NCBI RefSeq assembly: GCF_001612985.1
Contig: NZ_BDBM01000002.1
Location: 248,001-312,000 of the forward strand
DNA length: 64,000 nt
Direction of reading: 5' to 3'
Source: Nocardia gamkensis NBRC 108242
GTDB taxonomy: Bacteria > Actinomycetota > Actinomycetes > Mycobacteriales > Mycobacteriaceae
Positions 53,402 to 63,490 of this stretch are shown here, piece by piece; within the stretch, counting starts at the first letter, position 1; each line of letters opens with the position of its first letter. The notes below the pieces were generated by a model. The model was not told the origin of the DNA. It was given only the letters and a program-made list of their open reading frames with translations, and searched no databases. Position numbers and translations under genes: made by a program.

Positions 53402-54034
53402 TTAGGCCAGGTCGTCGCGCCCGAGCGCGTGCATCAGCTGGTCTTCGGTGATCGGGGGAACCGGGAGGGGATGGGCGGCCTCGGCGCGCAAGCCGTCGAG
53501 CACCAGGCCGAGGTGGCGGCGCCAGGCTTCGGGGGCGATGTGGCTGGTCGCCTCGACGATTCTGGTGTGCGACCAGGTGATGAAGGCGATGTCCTCCAGT
53601 ACCCAGTCGTCCCGCAGGACCCCGGCTTCCTGGGCGCGGGTGATGATCCGGCGCATCAAGCCGTGGCCGTATTCCTGCGCCTGCGCGACGGCGCGGCTGG
53701 GGGCCGCCCGCACGGCGAGTTCGCTGAGCAGGCGATCGGCGGCTTGCAAAGCGCAGACCTGCTCGACCAGATAGACGAACGACTCCCAAGGGTCGTCCAT
53801 GGCCAGCGCGACTTCGGCGATGCGGCCGCCCGCTTCGATCCGGTCCTCCACCGCCGCCGCGATGAGGTCGTCGCGGGTGGGAAAGCGGTTGTAGAGGGTG
53901 CCGATGGCGACGCCGGCGCGGGCGGCGATCTCCTTCAGCGGTGCGTCGAGGCCGCGTTCCTCGAAGACGGCGCGGGCGGCGGTCACGAGCGCGTCCCGGT
54001 TGCGCTGGGCGTCGCTGCGTAACGGCTTGTCCAC
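53402..54034 (-). CDS. TetR-family regulator
   Basis: A 210-residue TetR protein with helix-turn-helix LKEIAARAGVAIGTLYNRFPTRDDLI. The C-terminal ligand domain follows. It is divergent from an SDR gene, and a 9-bp inverted repeat in the spacer between them is the likely operator, so it probably represses that gene and itself. Confidence 0.9.
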   Translation of the reverse strand: MDKPLRSDAQRNRDALVTAARAVFEERGLDAPLKEIAARAGVAIGTLYNRFPTRDDLIAAAVEDRIEAGGRIAEVALAMDDPWESFVYLVEQVCALQAADRLLSELAVRAAPSRAVAQAQEYGHGLMRRIITRAQEAGVLRDDWVLEDIAFITWSHTRIVEATSHIAPEAWRRHLGLVLDGLRAEAAHPLPVPPITEDQLMHALGRDDLA

Positions 54035-54078
54035 GGGCCGATCCTACAAATCGGCCGTGGCGGATAAGTTGAGCATGA

Positions 54079-54114
54079 GTTCAAGTTAGGTTACCGTCGA
54101 TATAGAACTTGAAC
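54079..54114. promoter_or_regulatory. Inverted repeat between TetR and SDR genes
   Basis: GTTCAAGTT (54079-54087) and AACTTGAAC (54106-54114) are perfect inverted copies with an 18-base spacer, in the divergent promoter region. They are the likely TetR operator arms. Confidence 0.6.
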
Positions 54115-54142
54115 CATGTATCAACTTAATCCTGGAGTAAAA

Positions 54143-54865
54143 ATGACCAAGACCATCGCGATCTTCGGGTACGGCCCCGGCCTGGGCGTCGGCACCGGCC
54201 GCCGATTCGGACGCGACGGGTTCCGTGTGGCCGTCATCGGGCGCGATCCCGAGAAAGCGCGCCGGCATGCCGAGGAATTGGCGGCCGAGGGCATCGAGGC
54301 CGCCGCCTTCCCCGCGGACGTGACCGTCGCCGCGCACGTCACGGGCGTGATCGAGAAGATCGAGGCGACCTTCGGACCGATCGACATGGCGATGCACGGC
54401 GCGGCGGGCAACATGAGCGACCGGCTGCCCTCGACGCTGGAGGTGGACATCCCCTCCCTCGATGCGCCGCTCGCGCTCAAGCTGCACTCACCGATTCTGA
54501 TGACGCGGGCACTCGCGCCGAAAATGGTGGAAAGAGGCGAAGGAGCGCTGCTGTTCTCCTCGGGCTCGTCCGAGCATTTCGTGGCGCCCTACCTCGCCAA
54601 CTTCGGCATCGCGCTGGCCGCGCAGCGCGGTTACCTGCGCCAACTCGAGGTGGAACTGCGCGGCACCGGCGTCTACGTGGGGTTGCTCAACATCGGCGCA
54701 CTGATCGAGGGCAGCAGAGCCGCGCAGATCGTCGACGAGCACCCGGAGTTGATTCCCGACGGCCTCGAAATTGTACGGATCAGCGGCGAAGAACTCGGTG
54801 ACCACTACTGGCGGCTGTACACCGAGCGAGACAAGGTCGAGCTGGACGTTGGTTTCCCGGCCTGA
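54143..54865 (+). CDS. Short-chain dehydrogenase-like protein with an unusual active site
   Basis: About 240 residues from MTKTIAIFGYGPG. The N-terminal glycine-rich nucleotide loop reads GYGPGLGVGTGRRFG, and a DVTVAAHVTG segment follows the Rossmann strand. Catalytic Ser lies in FSSGSSEHF, but the YxxxK motif reads YLANF, so the catalytic Lys is missing. It may bind NAD(P) without normal reductase activity, or use a different proton relay. Divergent from a TetR regulator, hence probably inducible. Confidence 0.8.
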   Translation: MTKTIAIFGYGPGLGVGTGRRFGRDGFRVAVIGRDPEKARRHAEELAAEGIEAAAFPADVTVAAHVTGVIEKIEATFGPIDMAMHGAAGNMSDRLPSTLEVDIPSLDAPLALKLHSPILMTRALAPKMVERGEGALLFSSGSSEHFVAPYLANFGIALAAQRGYLRQLEVELRGTGVYVGLLNIGALIEGSRAAQIVDEHPELIPDGLEIVRISGEELGDHYWRLYTERDKVELDVGFPA

Positions 54866-56448
<1,583 letters not shown>

Positions 56449-56454
56449 GAACCG

Positions 56455-58389
56455 ATGACCTCCCAATCCATTTTGGAAGACATGACCACCGAGACCCGCG
56501 CGAAGTCGCTGCTGCAACGCATCATCCTGCCCCGGCCGGGTGAGCCGCTGGACGTGCGCACGCTCTATGTCGAGGAGTCGCAGACCAACGCCCGGCGCGC
56601 GCACGCGACCACCCGCACGTCGCTGTCGATCGGCGCGGAGTCCGAGGTCTCGTTCTGCACCTACTTCAACGCGCTGCCCGCGAGCTACTGGCGGCGCTGG
56701 AGCATCCTGTCGTCGGTGGTGCTGCGGCTGGAACTGGCCGGGCACGGCCGGGTGGACGTGTACCGCTCCAAGGCCGACGGCTCGCGAATCCACGTGCAGG
56801 GCAGGGAATTCGCGGTGGCGACCGGCGCCGACTCGGTGGTCGTCGAGTTCGAGACCGATCTGGCCCCGTTCGAGGACGGCGGCTGGATCTGGTTCGACAT
56901 CACCACCGACACGGCGGTCACGCTGCTTTCCGGCGGCTGGTACGCGCCGATCGAGGCGCCCGGCGAGGGCAGCATCGCGGTCGGCATGCCCACCTTCAAC
57001 CGGCCCACCGACGCGGTGAAGACCCTCGCCGCCCTCGGCTCGGATCCGCTGGTGCTGGAGAAGATCGCGGCCGTCATCATCCCGGACCAGGGCACCAGAA
57101 AGGTCGTCGACGAGCCCGGTTTCGCGGAATCCGCGGCGGCGCTCGGGAATCGCCTGTCCATACACGACCAGCCCAACCTCGGTGGCTCCGGCGGATACAG
57201 CAGGGTCATGTACGAGGCGCTGAAGACCACCGACGCCGAGTACATCGTCTACATGGATGACGACATCGAGATCGAGCCGGACTCGATCCTGCGCGCGCTG
57301 GCCTTCGCCCGCTTCGCCGAGTCACCCATGCTGGTCGGCGGCCAGATGCTCAACCTGCAGGAGCGCTCACACCTGCACACGATGGGCGAGGTGGTCGACC
57401 GCGGCATCTTCATGTGGACCGCGGCGCCGAACGTCGAGTACGACCACGATTTCTCGAAGTACCCGCTCAAGGACCGGGACAATTCGAAGCTGCTGCACCG
57501 GCGCATCGACGTCGACTTCAACGGCTGGTGGACCTGCGTCATCCCGCGCGAAGTCGCCGAGAAGATCGGTCAGCCGCTTCCGCTGTTCCTCAAGTGGGAC
57601 GACGTCGAATACGGTCTGCGCGCCCGCGTCGCAGGCCACCCCACCGTCACCCTGCCCGGCGCGGCGGTGTGGCATATGGCCTGGAGCGACAAGGACGACG
57701 CCATCGACTGGCAGGCGTACTTCCACCTGCGCAATCGTCTGGTGGTCGCCTCGCTGCACCTGCCGGGCAACGGGCGGGGCATGGTCGTCAACACGATCAA
57801 GGCCACCCTGAAACACCTGCTCTGCTTGGAGTACTCGACGGTCGCGATCCAGAACCTCGCCATCCGCGACTTCCTGGCCGGCCCCGAGCGGCTGTTCCAG
57901 CTGCTGCCCAGTGCGCTGGGCGCGGTGCACGAGCTGCGCAAGCAGTACCCGGACGCGGTGATCCTGCCCTCGTCCACCGAACTGCCGCTGGCCAGCCACA
58001 TCGGTATCGGGGCGGTGGGCGAGCCGGCCAACCCGATCGCCAAGGTGGTCCGCCTGGCCAAGGGCCTGGTGCACAACTTCCGTCCCGCGCACTCCGAACA
58101 CCATGAGACCCCGCAGCTGAACGTGCCGACGCTGGACGCGCGCTGGTTCCTGCTCTCGCAGGTCGACGGCGTCACCGTCACCACGGCCGACGGCCGCGGC
58201 GTCGTCTACCGCAAGCGCGATCCGCGCCAGGCGCTCGGCCTGTTCAAGGAGGCCATGCGCCTGCGCAAGGAGCTGGCCGCCCGCTTCCCGGAGATGCAGC
58301 AGCGTTACCGCGCCGCCCACCCGCAGCTGACCAGCACCGCGGCCTGGGAGAAGGTCTTCGGGATCGACACGAAGGACGGACAGCAGTGA
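56455..58389 (+). CDS. glfT2: Galactofuranosyltransferase GlfT2
   Basis: A 644-residue bifunctional beta-(1,5)/beta-(1,6) galactofuranosyltransferase that extends galactan on the decaprenyl-linked carrier. The N-terminal beta-barrel domain comes first. The GT-A domain has the metal motif YMDDDIEIEP and the catalytic WWTCVIPREV and LKWDDVEYGLRA blocks (catalytic Asp-Asp-Glu type). The C-terminal helical domain follows. The length matches the mycobacterial enzyme. It overlaps the PAP2 gene by four bases (GTGA). Confidence 0.96.
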   Translation: MTSQSILEDMTTETRAKSLLQRIILPRPGEPLDVRTLYVEESQTNARRAHATTRTSLSIGAESEVSFCTYFNALPASYWRRWSILSSVVLRLELAGHGRVDVYRSKADGSRIHVQGREFAVATGADSVVVEFETDLAPFEDGGWIWFDITTDTAVTLLSGGWYAPIEAPGEGSIAVGMPTFNRPTDAVKTLAALGSDPLVLEKIAAVIIPDQGTRKVVDEPGFAESAAALGNRLSIHDQPNLGGSGGYSRVMYEALKTTDAEYIVYMDDDIEIEPDSILRALAFARFAESPMLVGGQMLNLQERSHLHTMGEVVDRGIFMWTAAPNVEYDHDFSKYPLKDRDNSKLLHRRIDVDFNGWWTCVIPREVAEKIGQPLPLFLKWDDVEYGLRARVAGHPTVTLPGAAVWHMAWSDKDDAIDWQAYFHLRNRLVVASLHLPGNGRGMVVNTIKATLKHLLCLEYSTVAIQNLAIRDFLAGPERLFQLLPSALGAVHELRKQYPDAVILPSSTELPLASHIGIGAVGEPANPIAKVVRLAKGLVHNFRPAHSEHHETPQLNVPTLDARWFLLSQVDGVTVTTADGRGVVYRKRDPRQALGLFKEAMRLRKELAARFPEMQQRYRAAHPQLTSTAAWEKVFGIDTKDGQQ

Positions 58390-59024
58390 GTCTCGGAGCG
58401 AGTGCCGCCGACGACGCGGCCGTGCAGCCGCCGTTGCACAGCGCCAACGGGCACGGCGGCCCGGTGTCCGCGCGACCGGCCATGGCCGAGCAGGCGCCGC
58501 CGGAAGTCGCGATCATCAACGCCGTGCAGGCCACCCTCGGCAGCAAACCGGCCGTGGTGTCCGCGGCCCGCAGCATGTCGCACTTCGGCGAGCACGCGCT
58601 CGGCTGGGTCGGCATCGCCGCCGCGGGATGGCTGGTCGACAAACCGCGGCGCAGACAGTGGGCGGGGGTCGCGGTCGGCGCGGTCGGCGCGCACGCGGCC
58701 TCGATCATCATCAAGCGCGTTGTTCGCCGACCGCGCCCGAACGATCCGTCGGTGCAGGTCAACGTGGGGACGCCGAGCAAATTGAGCTTCCCGTCCTCGC
58801 ACGCGACCTCCACGACGGCGGCGGCCGTGTTGCTCGGCAGATTGACCGGGCTACCCTTGCCTGCGGTGCTCGTCCCCCCGATGCTGCTTTCCCGGGTGGT
58901 CCTCGGGGTGCACTACCCCTCCGACGTGCTCGCCGGTTCCGCGCTCGGCGCCGCGTCCGCCGCCGCCCTGCTCGCCGCCGAAAAGAGACTCGACAGTGAC
59001 CGCACAAGAAAGAGCCTTGGTTGA
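58386..59024 (+). CDS. PAP2-family phosphatase (decaprenylphosphoryl-5-phosphoribose phosphatase type)
   Basis: A 212-residue membrane phosphatase of the PAP2 superfamily. The three catalytic blocks are RRPRPND, SFPSSHATSTTAAAVLL and RVVLGVHYPSDVLAG. Between glfT2 and ubiA it matches the position of Rv3807c, which is believed to dephosphorylate decaprenylphosphoryl-5-phosphoribose in the synthesis of the arabinose donor. It starts with a GTG overlapping the glfT2 stop. Confidence 0.9.
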   Translation: MSLGASAADDAAVQPPLHSANGHGGPVSARPAMAEQAPPEVAIINAVQATLGSKPAVVSAARSMSHFGEHALGWVGIAAAGWLVDKPRRRQWAGVAVGAVGAHAASIIIKRVVRRPRPNDPSVQVNVGTPSKLSFPSSHATSTTAAAVLLGRLTGLPLPAVLVPPMLLSRVVLGVHYPSDVLAGSALGAASAAALLAAEKRLDSDRTRKSLG

Positions 59025-59025
59025 C

Positions 59026-59952
59026 ATGAGTGAAGAGCCGACCGGCGCCGACCTCGCCGAGGCGGTGGTCAAGGGCCCGCCCAAGACGCTGGCCGGCGGT
59101 CTGTTCAAGGCAGTCCGTCCGCGGCAGTGGGTCAAGAACGTCCTGGTGCTCGCCGCACCGCTGGCCGCGGGGACGGCCACCGATGTGGATGTGCTCGCGC
59201 ACGTCGGCATCGCGTTCGTGGTGTTCTGCATGGCGGCCTCGGGCATCTACCTGGTGAACGACGCGCTCGACGTGGAGGCCGACCGGGCGCACCCGACCAA
59301 GCGGTTCCGGCCGATCGCCGCGGGCATCGTCCCGGTGAACCTGGCCTATCTGCTGTCGGCCACGCTGCTGGCCGGGTCGATCGCGGGATCGTTCCTCGCC
59401 TCGTGGCATCTGGCCGTGGTGATGGCGGTCTACATCGGCATCCAGCTGGCCTACTGCTTCGGCCTCAAGCATCAGGCCGTGCTGGACATCTGCATCGTGT
59501 CGTCCGGCTTCCTGCTGCGCGCGGTGGCCGGTGGCGCGGCGGCCGACATCGAACTGTCGCAGTGGTTCCTGTTGATCATGGCCTTCGGCTCGCTGTTCAT
59601 GGCCGCGGGGAAGCGCTACGCGGAACTGCAGATCGCGCTGGGCACCGGCGCCAAGATCCGCAAGTCGCTGGAGTACTACACGCCCACCTACCTGCGCTTC
59701 ATCTGGACGCTGGCCGCGACGGCGGTCGTGGTGTTCTACGGGCTGTGGGCGTTCCAGCAGGACGGCATCAAACACACCAACTGGTTCGCGATCTCGATGA
59801 TCCCGTTTACCATCGCAATCCTGCGTTACGCGGTCGACGTCGATGGTGGCGAGGCCGGGGAACCGGAAGAGATCGCGCTGGGGGACCGCATCCTGCAGTT
59901 CCTCGCAATCGCCTGGATCGGAGCGGTAGGTGTCGCTGTCTATCTCACCTGA
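59026..59952 (+). CDS. ubiA: Decaprenyl-phosphate 5-phosphoribosyltransferase (UbiA family)
   Basis: About 308 residues of the UbiA prenyltransferase fold. The first Asp-rich motif is NDALDVEADRAHPTKRFRPI. The second conserved region, GSLFMAAGKRYAEL, and the surrounding eight to nine membrane helices are present. The enzyme transfers phosphoribose from PRPP to decaprenyl phosphate, the first step to decaprenyl-phosphoarabinose. The start is the ATG two bases after the PAP2 stop; a GTG ten codons upstream is possible. It overlaps the aftB gene by 23 bases. Confidence 0.93.
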   Translation: MSEEPTGADLAEAVVKGPPKTLAGGLFKAVRPRQWVKNVLVLAAPLAAGTATDVDVLAHVGIAFVVFCMAASGIYLVNDALDVEADRAHPTKRFRPIAAGIVPVNLAYLLSATLLAGSIAGSFLASWHLAVVMAVYIGIQLAYCFGLKHQAVLDICIVSSGFLLRAVAGGAAADIELSQWFLLIMAFGSLFMAAGKRYAELQIALGTGAKIRKSLEYYTPTYLRFIWTLAATAVVVFYGLWAFQQDGIKHTNWFAISMIPFTIAILRYAVDVDGGEAGEPEEIALGDRILQFLAIAWIGAVGVAVYLT

Positions 59953-61897
59953 CGAGATGCTGGTAGCGGAGCGAACGGAACACGGGGCGGAGCGGCAAGC
60001 CGATGAGCAGACCCGCTCCGCGTCGCGGTTCACGCGCCTATCCGAAGCCACGTTCGTCGGTGGGATCGCGCTCACCGTTGTTCTTTTCGCGGTCGGAGGC
60101 TGGCAGCGACGGTGGATCGCCGACGACGGCCTCATCGTGTTGCGCACCGTCCGCAACCTGCTGGCAGGCAACGGCCCCGTCTTCAACGAGGGCGAACGCG
60201 TCGAAACCAACACCAGCACCGCGTGGACCTACCTGGTCTGGTTCTTCAGCTGGCTGACCCAGGCGCGGCTCGAGTACGTGGTGCTCGGTGTCGCGCTGAC
60301 GGTGTCGCTGGCCGCGGTCGTATTCGCCATGCTCGGATCGGCGCGGCTGTGGGGCGGCGCGGGCACCGGGCTGTTGCTGCCCGCGGGCGTGCTGGTCTAC
60401 ATCGCACTGCCCCCGGCCCGCGACTACGTCACCTCCGGCCTGGAAAGCGGCTTGGTGATCTGCTGGATCGGCCTGCTGTGGTGGCAGCTGATGCGCTGGA
60501 GCCAGGCGAAGTCGGTGCGTCTGCCCGGCTTGCTCGGACTGGTCTTCCTGGCCGGGCTCGCCCCGCTGATCCGTCCCGAGATGACCCTGGTCGGCGCGCT
60601 GGCGCTGCTGATGATCTTCTTCGCCCCCATGCCGGAGAGCAAGTTGCGGCCGATCGTATTGCGCGCGGTGATCGTCGCGGTGGCCGGGCTGGTTCCGCTG
60701 GGCTACCAGATCTGGCGGATGGGCTACTACGGTCTGCCCTACCCCAACACCGCGGTCGCCAAGGACGCGGGCGGAGCCAAGTGGGGGCAGGGCTTCACCT
60801 ACCTCTGGGACCTCGTCGGTCCGTACTTCCTGTGGGCGCCGCTGCTGGTGCTGCTGCTCGCCGGTGTGCTCGCCGCGCGCACGCGAACCGGCCGTACCGC
60901 CGACGCCGGTTCGTCGGACGCGCGCGGTTGGTCGATCCAGCGGGTCCGGAAGTGGCTGCGCTCCCCGGGAGCGGTGGTCACCGCGGTCCTCGTCAGCGGT
61001 TTCCTGCTGACCCTGTACGCGCTGCGAGTCGGCGGCGACTTCATGCACGGCCGGATGCTGCTGCCGCAGCTGTTCCTGCTGCTGCTCCCGGTCGCGGTCA
61101 TCCCGATCCGCGCGCCCCGGGGCGGGGTGCGCGCGGCGACCGCCGCCGATTGGTCCTTCGCGGTGATCGCCGTGGCATTCGTGGGCGTCGCGGGCTGGGC
61201 GCTGTTCGCCGCCAACACCACCGCGATCAAGACCGGCACCAAGATCACCTCCACCGGCATCGTCGACGAGCGCGTCTACTACGTGCTCAACACCGGGCAC
61301 GACCACCCGATACTGGCCGAGGACTACCTGGACTATCCGCGTATCCGCGCCATGGTCGACGACATCACCGCGAGCCCGAACGGCGGCCTGCTGTTGAACT
61401 CGCCCTCGTTCATGTTCTGGTATGTCGCTCCGCCGCCGCAGCCCATTCCGGACGGCGGCGCCGGGCACACGGTCTACTTCCTGAACCTCGGGATGACCAG
61501 CATGAACGTCCCCTTGGACGTGCGCGTGATCGATCCGATGGGCCTGGCCTACCCGCTGGCGGCGCATACCGACCGCCTCACCGACGGCCGGATCGGGCAC
61601 GACAAGAGCCTGTACCCGGACTGGGTCATCGTGGACGCGGGCATGGTGGACAGGAAACCGTGGATGCCCTGGTATCTGGACGAGAAATGGGTGACCCAGG
61701 CACGGACCGCGATGTCCTGCCCGGACACCCAGGCACTGCTGATCTCCTCGCGCGACCCGCTCACCTTCGAGCGGTTCCGGCACAACCTGCGTAACTCGCT
61801 GCGTTTCGCGAAGTACCGCATCGACCGAGTGCCGAAGTACGAGATCCAGCGGTGTGGACTGGCCGATCCGTTCCCGCAACCGGTCGCTCCGCGCTGA
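59930..61897 (+). CDS. aftB: AftB-like arabinofuranosyltransferase
   Basis: A 655-residue polytopic membrane glycosyltransferase of the GT-C type. The acidic DDGLIVLRTVRNLLAGNGPVFNEGERVETNTS loop, close to the first membrane helix, is the typical active site of AftB-like enzymes. About nine membrane helices and a C-terminal extracytoplasmic domain follow. It adds the terminal beta-(1,2) arabinofuranose of arabinogalactan from decaprenyl-phosphoarabinose. GTG start with GGAG six bases upstream. Position directly after ubiA agrees with Rv3805c. Confidence 0.9.
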   Translation: MSLSISPDEMLVAERTEHGAERQADEQTRSASRFTRLSEATFVGGIALTVVLFAVGGWQRRWIADDGLIVLRTVRNLLAGNGPVFNEGERVETNTSTAWTYLVWFFSWLTQARLEYVVLGVALTVSLAAVVFAMLGSARLWGGAGTGLLLPAGVLVYIALPPARDYVTSGLESGLVICWIGLLWWQLMRWSQAKSVRLPGLLGLVFLAGLAPLIRPEMTLVGALALLMIFFAPMPESKLRPIVLRAVIVAVAGLVPLGYQIWRMGYYGLPYPNTAVAKDAGGAKWGQGFTYLWDLVGPYFLWAPLLVLLLAGVLAARTRTGRTADAGSSDARGWSIQRVRKWLRSPGAVVTAVLVSGFLLTLYALRVGGDFMHGRMLLPQLFLLLLPVAVIPIRAPRGGVRAATAADWSFAVIAVAFVGVAGWALFAANTTAIKTGTKITSTGIVDERVYYVLNTGHDHPILAEDYLDYPRIRAMVDDITASPNGGLLLNSPSFMFWYVAPPPQPIPDGGAGHTVYFLNLGMTSMNVPLDVRVIDPMGLAYPLAAHTDRLTDGRIGHDKSLYPDWVIVDAGMVDRKPWMPWYLDEKWVTQARTAMSCPDTQALLISSRDPLTFERFRHNLRNSLRFAKYRIDRVPKYEIQRCGLADPFPQPVAPR

Positions 61898-61954
61898 ATC
61901 CGTGGCACGCACCGGGCCAGGTCATGCTCGCCGACCAGGGCCTTGTGCGAGTCC

Positions 61955-61987
61955 GATAAAGTGGCGTACGCCGCTTTATCTCTTTTT
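61955..61987 (+). terminator. Intrinsic terminator of the galactan/arabinan operon
   Basis: GATAAAGTGGCG pairs with CGCCGCTTTATC (one G-T pair) around a two-base loop, followed directly by TCTTTTT. A textbook terminator about 60 bases after aftB. Confidence 0.9.
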
Positions 61988-62121
61988 GGTAACGCCACCG
62001 TGTCGATACCGATATACGCTACGACCGTATGCCCGGCCGTGGCGTCCATCGGTTGAGGGCATCGGCGGGTTACCGTGTGGACGGCTTGCCGCTGTCGCTG
62101 TGAAACGAAAGGTTCAAACTG

Positions 62122-63189
62122 ATGCGAGGCGTGATCGGGCGTCGTCTTAATACTCGAAGAGCAGGTTCGTGGCTCAAGCGATCCGTGCTGGTGTCGCTGG
62201 CGGTTCTGCTACCGCTCGGGGTGTCGGTGGCAGGCCCTGCCGCCCCGGCGTCCGCCGCGTTCAACCCGGACGGTTTCGACTTCTGGGTCGATTCGGAGAT
62301 GGGGCCGATCAAGTCGCGCGTCTTCCGCGCCGCCGACGGCAACACCGGGCGCGTGGTCTACGCGTTGGACGGTATGCGCGCGCGCACCGACCTGAGCGGC
62401 TGGGAGATCGATACCGAGGTCGTTCGCGAGCTGACCAAGTGGAACATCAACGTGGTCATGCCGGTCGGCGGACCGTCCAGCTTCTACGCGGACTGGAACG
62501 GTCCGAGCGATTTCTTCGGCCTGGGCAGCGCGGGCTCGTCGTCCACCGGTTCGGCGAACTCCGGCTCCGGCCTGCTGACCGGTTCCGCGGGCGGACCGGG
62601 CAAGACCAGCACCTACAAGTGGGAAACCTTCCTCACCAACAACCTTCGCTGGGCGCTGCGCGACCGGCTCGGCTTCAACCCGAACGGCAACGGCGTGTTC
62701 GGCCTGTCCATGGGCGGCAGCGCCGCGCTCACCCTGGCGGCCTACCACCCCGACCAGTTCCGTTACGCCGGTTCGTACTCCGGCTATCTGAACATCTCCG
62801 CGCCGGGCATGCGTGAGGCGCTGCGCGTGGCGATGCTGGACGCGGGCGGCTACAACATCGACGCGATGGCGCCGCCGTGGGGCCCGCAGTGGCTGCGGAT
62901 GGACCCGTTCGTGTTCGCGCCGCGGCTGAAGGCGAACAACACCCGCCTGTGGGTCTCCGCCGGTAGCGGTCTGCCGGGTGGGGCCGACGGTTTGAGCTTC
63001 AACACCGTCAACGCGATGGGGCTGGAAGCGCTGGCCTTGGCCAACACCCGAGCGTTCCAGGTCCGCATGCTCACCCTGGGCGCGGACAACGTCACCTACG
63101 ACTTCCCGGCCGTCGGTGTGCACAACTGGAACTACTGGGCCGACGAGGTCTACCGGATGATCCCCGACCTGTCCGCCAACATCGGGTAG
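62122..63189 (+). CDS. Secreted mycolyltransferase (antigen 85 type), first copy
   Basis: A 355-residue esterase-fold enzyme that transfers mycolic acid from trehalose monomycolate to arabinogalactan or trehalose. A signal peptide (LVSLAVLLPLGVSVAGPAAPASA) precedes the mature start FNPDGFDFWVDSEMGPIKSRVF. The nucleophile is the Ser of GLSMGGSAALTLA. A Gly/Ser-rich insert (GLGSAGSSSTGSANSGSG) interrupts the region after FYADWNGP. The C-terminal His is in VGVHNWNYWADEV. It has its own terminator and is followed by a second copy. Confidence 0.93.
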   Translation: MRGVIGRRLNTRRAGSWLKRSVLVSLAVLLPLGVSVAGPAAPASAAFNPDGFDFWVDSEMGPIKSRVFRAADGNTGRVVYALDGMRARTDLSGWEIDTEVVRELTKWNINVVMPVGGPSSFYADWNGPSDFFGLGSAGSSSTGSANSGSGLLTGSAGGPGKTSTYKWETFLTNNLRWALRDRLGFNPNGNGVFGLSMGGSAALTLAAYHPDQFRYAGSYSGYLNISAPGMREALRVAMLDAGGYNIDAMAPPWGPQWLRMDPFVFAPRLKANNTRLWVSAGSGLPGGADGLSFNTVNAMGLEALALANTRAFQVRMLTLGADNVTYDFPAVGVHNWNYWADEVYRMIPDLSANIG

Positions 63190-63490
63190 TTCGGCAATCG
63201 CGAAGAAAGACCGCTCCGCGCCAACGGCACGGAGCGGTTTTTCGGCGTTTACCGGGTCGTCCGGGGGTAATTCGGCAACGAATACGAAGAAAACGGGCTT
63301 CGGTAGTTGTGGTCTGGATCACCATCCAGCAACATGAAGGCATTCGTTCCCGATTGATACTCCGACGACATGCGCCGAGTTCGATTCGTCCATTTCTCGG
63401 TGGACGTTGCGACTCGGTGCCCGATGAGGACTCGGTATTGATCGCTGAACGTTTGCTGAACGAGGCCGCTCGAGGGAAAGGTCGAATGTG
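63190..63490. other. Intergenic region between the mycolyltransferase genes
   Basis: About 300 bases containing the terminator of the first copy. The promoter of the second copy is presumably between 63300 and 63470; the A/T-richer part there includes no box pair I can fix. No gene is supported. Confidence 0.5.
63210..63242 (+). terminator. Intrinsic terminator between the two mycolyltransferase genes
   Basis: ACCGCTCCG pairs with CGGAGCGGT around an 11-base loop and is followed by TTTTT. Confidence 0.85.

Noticed and set aside
60038..61912. A 620-codon minus-strand frame over aftB
   Set aside because: Antisense shadow; Gln/Arg/His-rich without domains.
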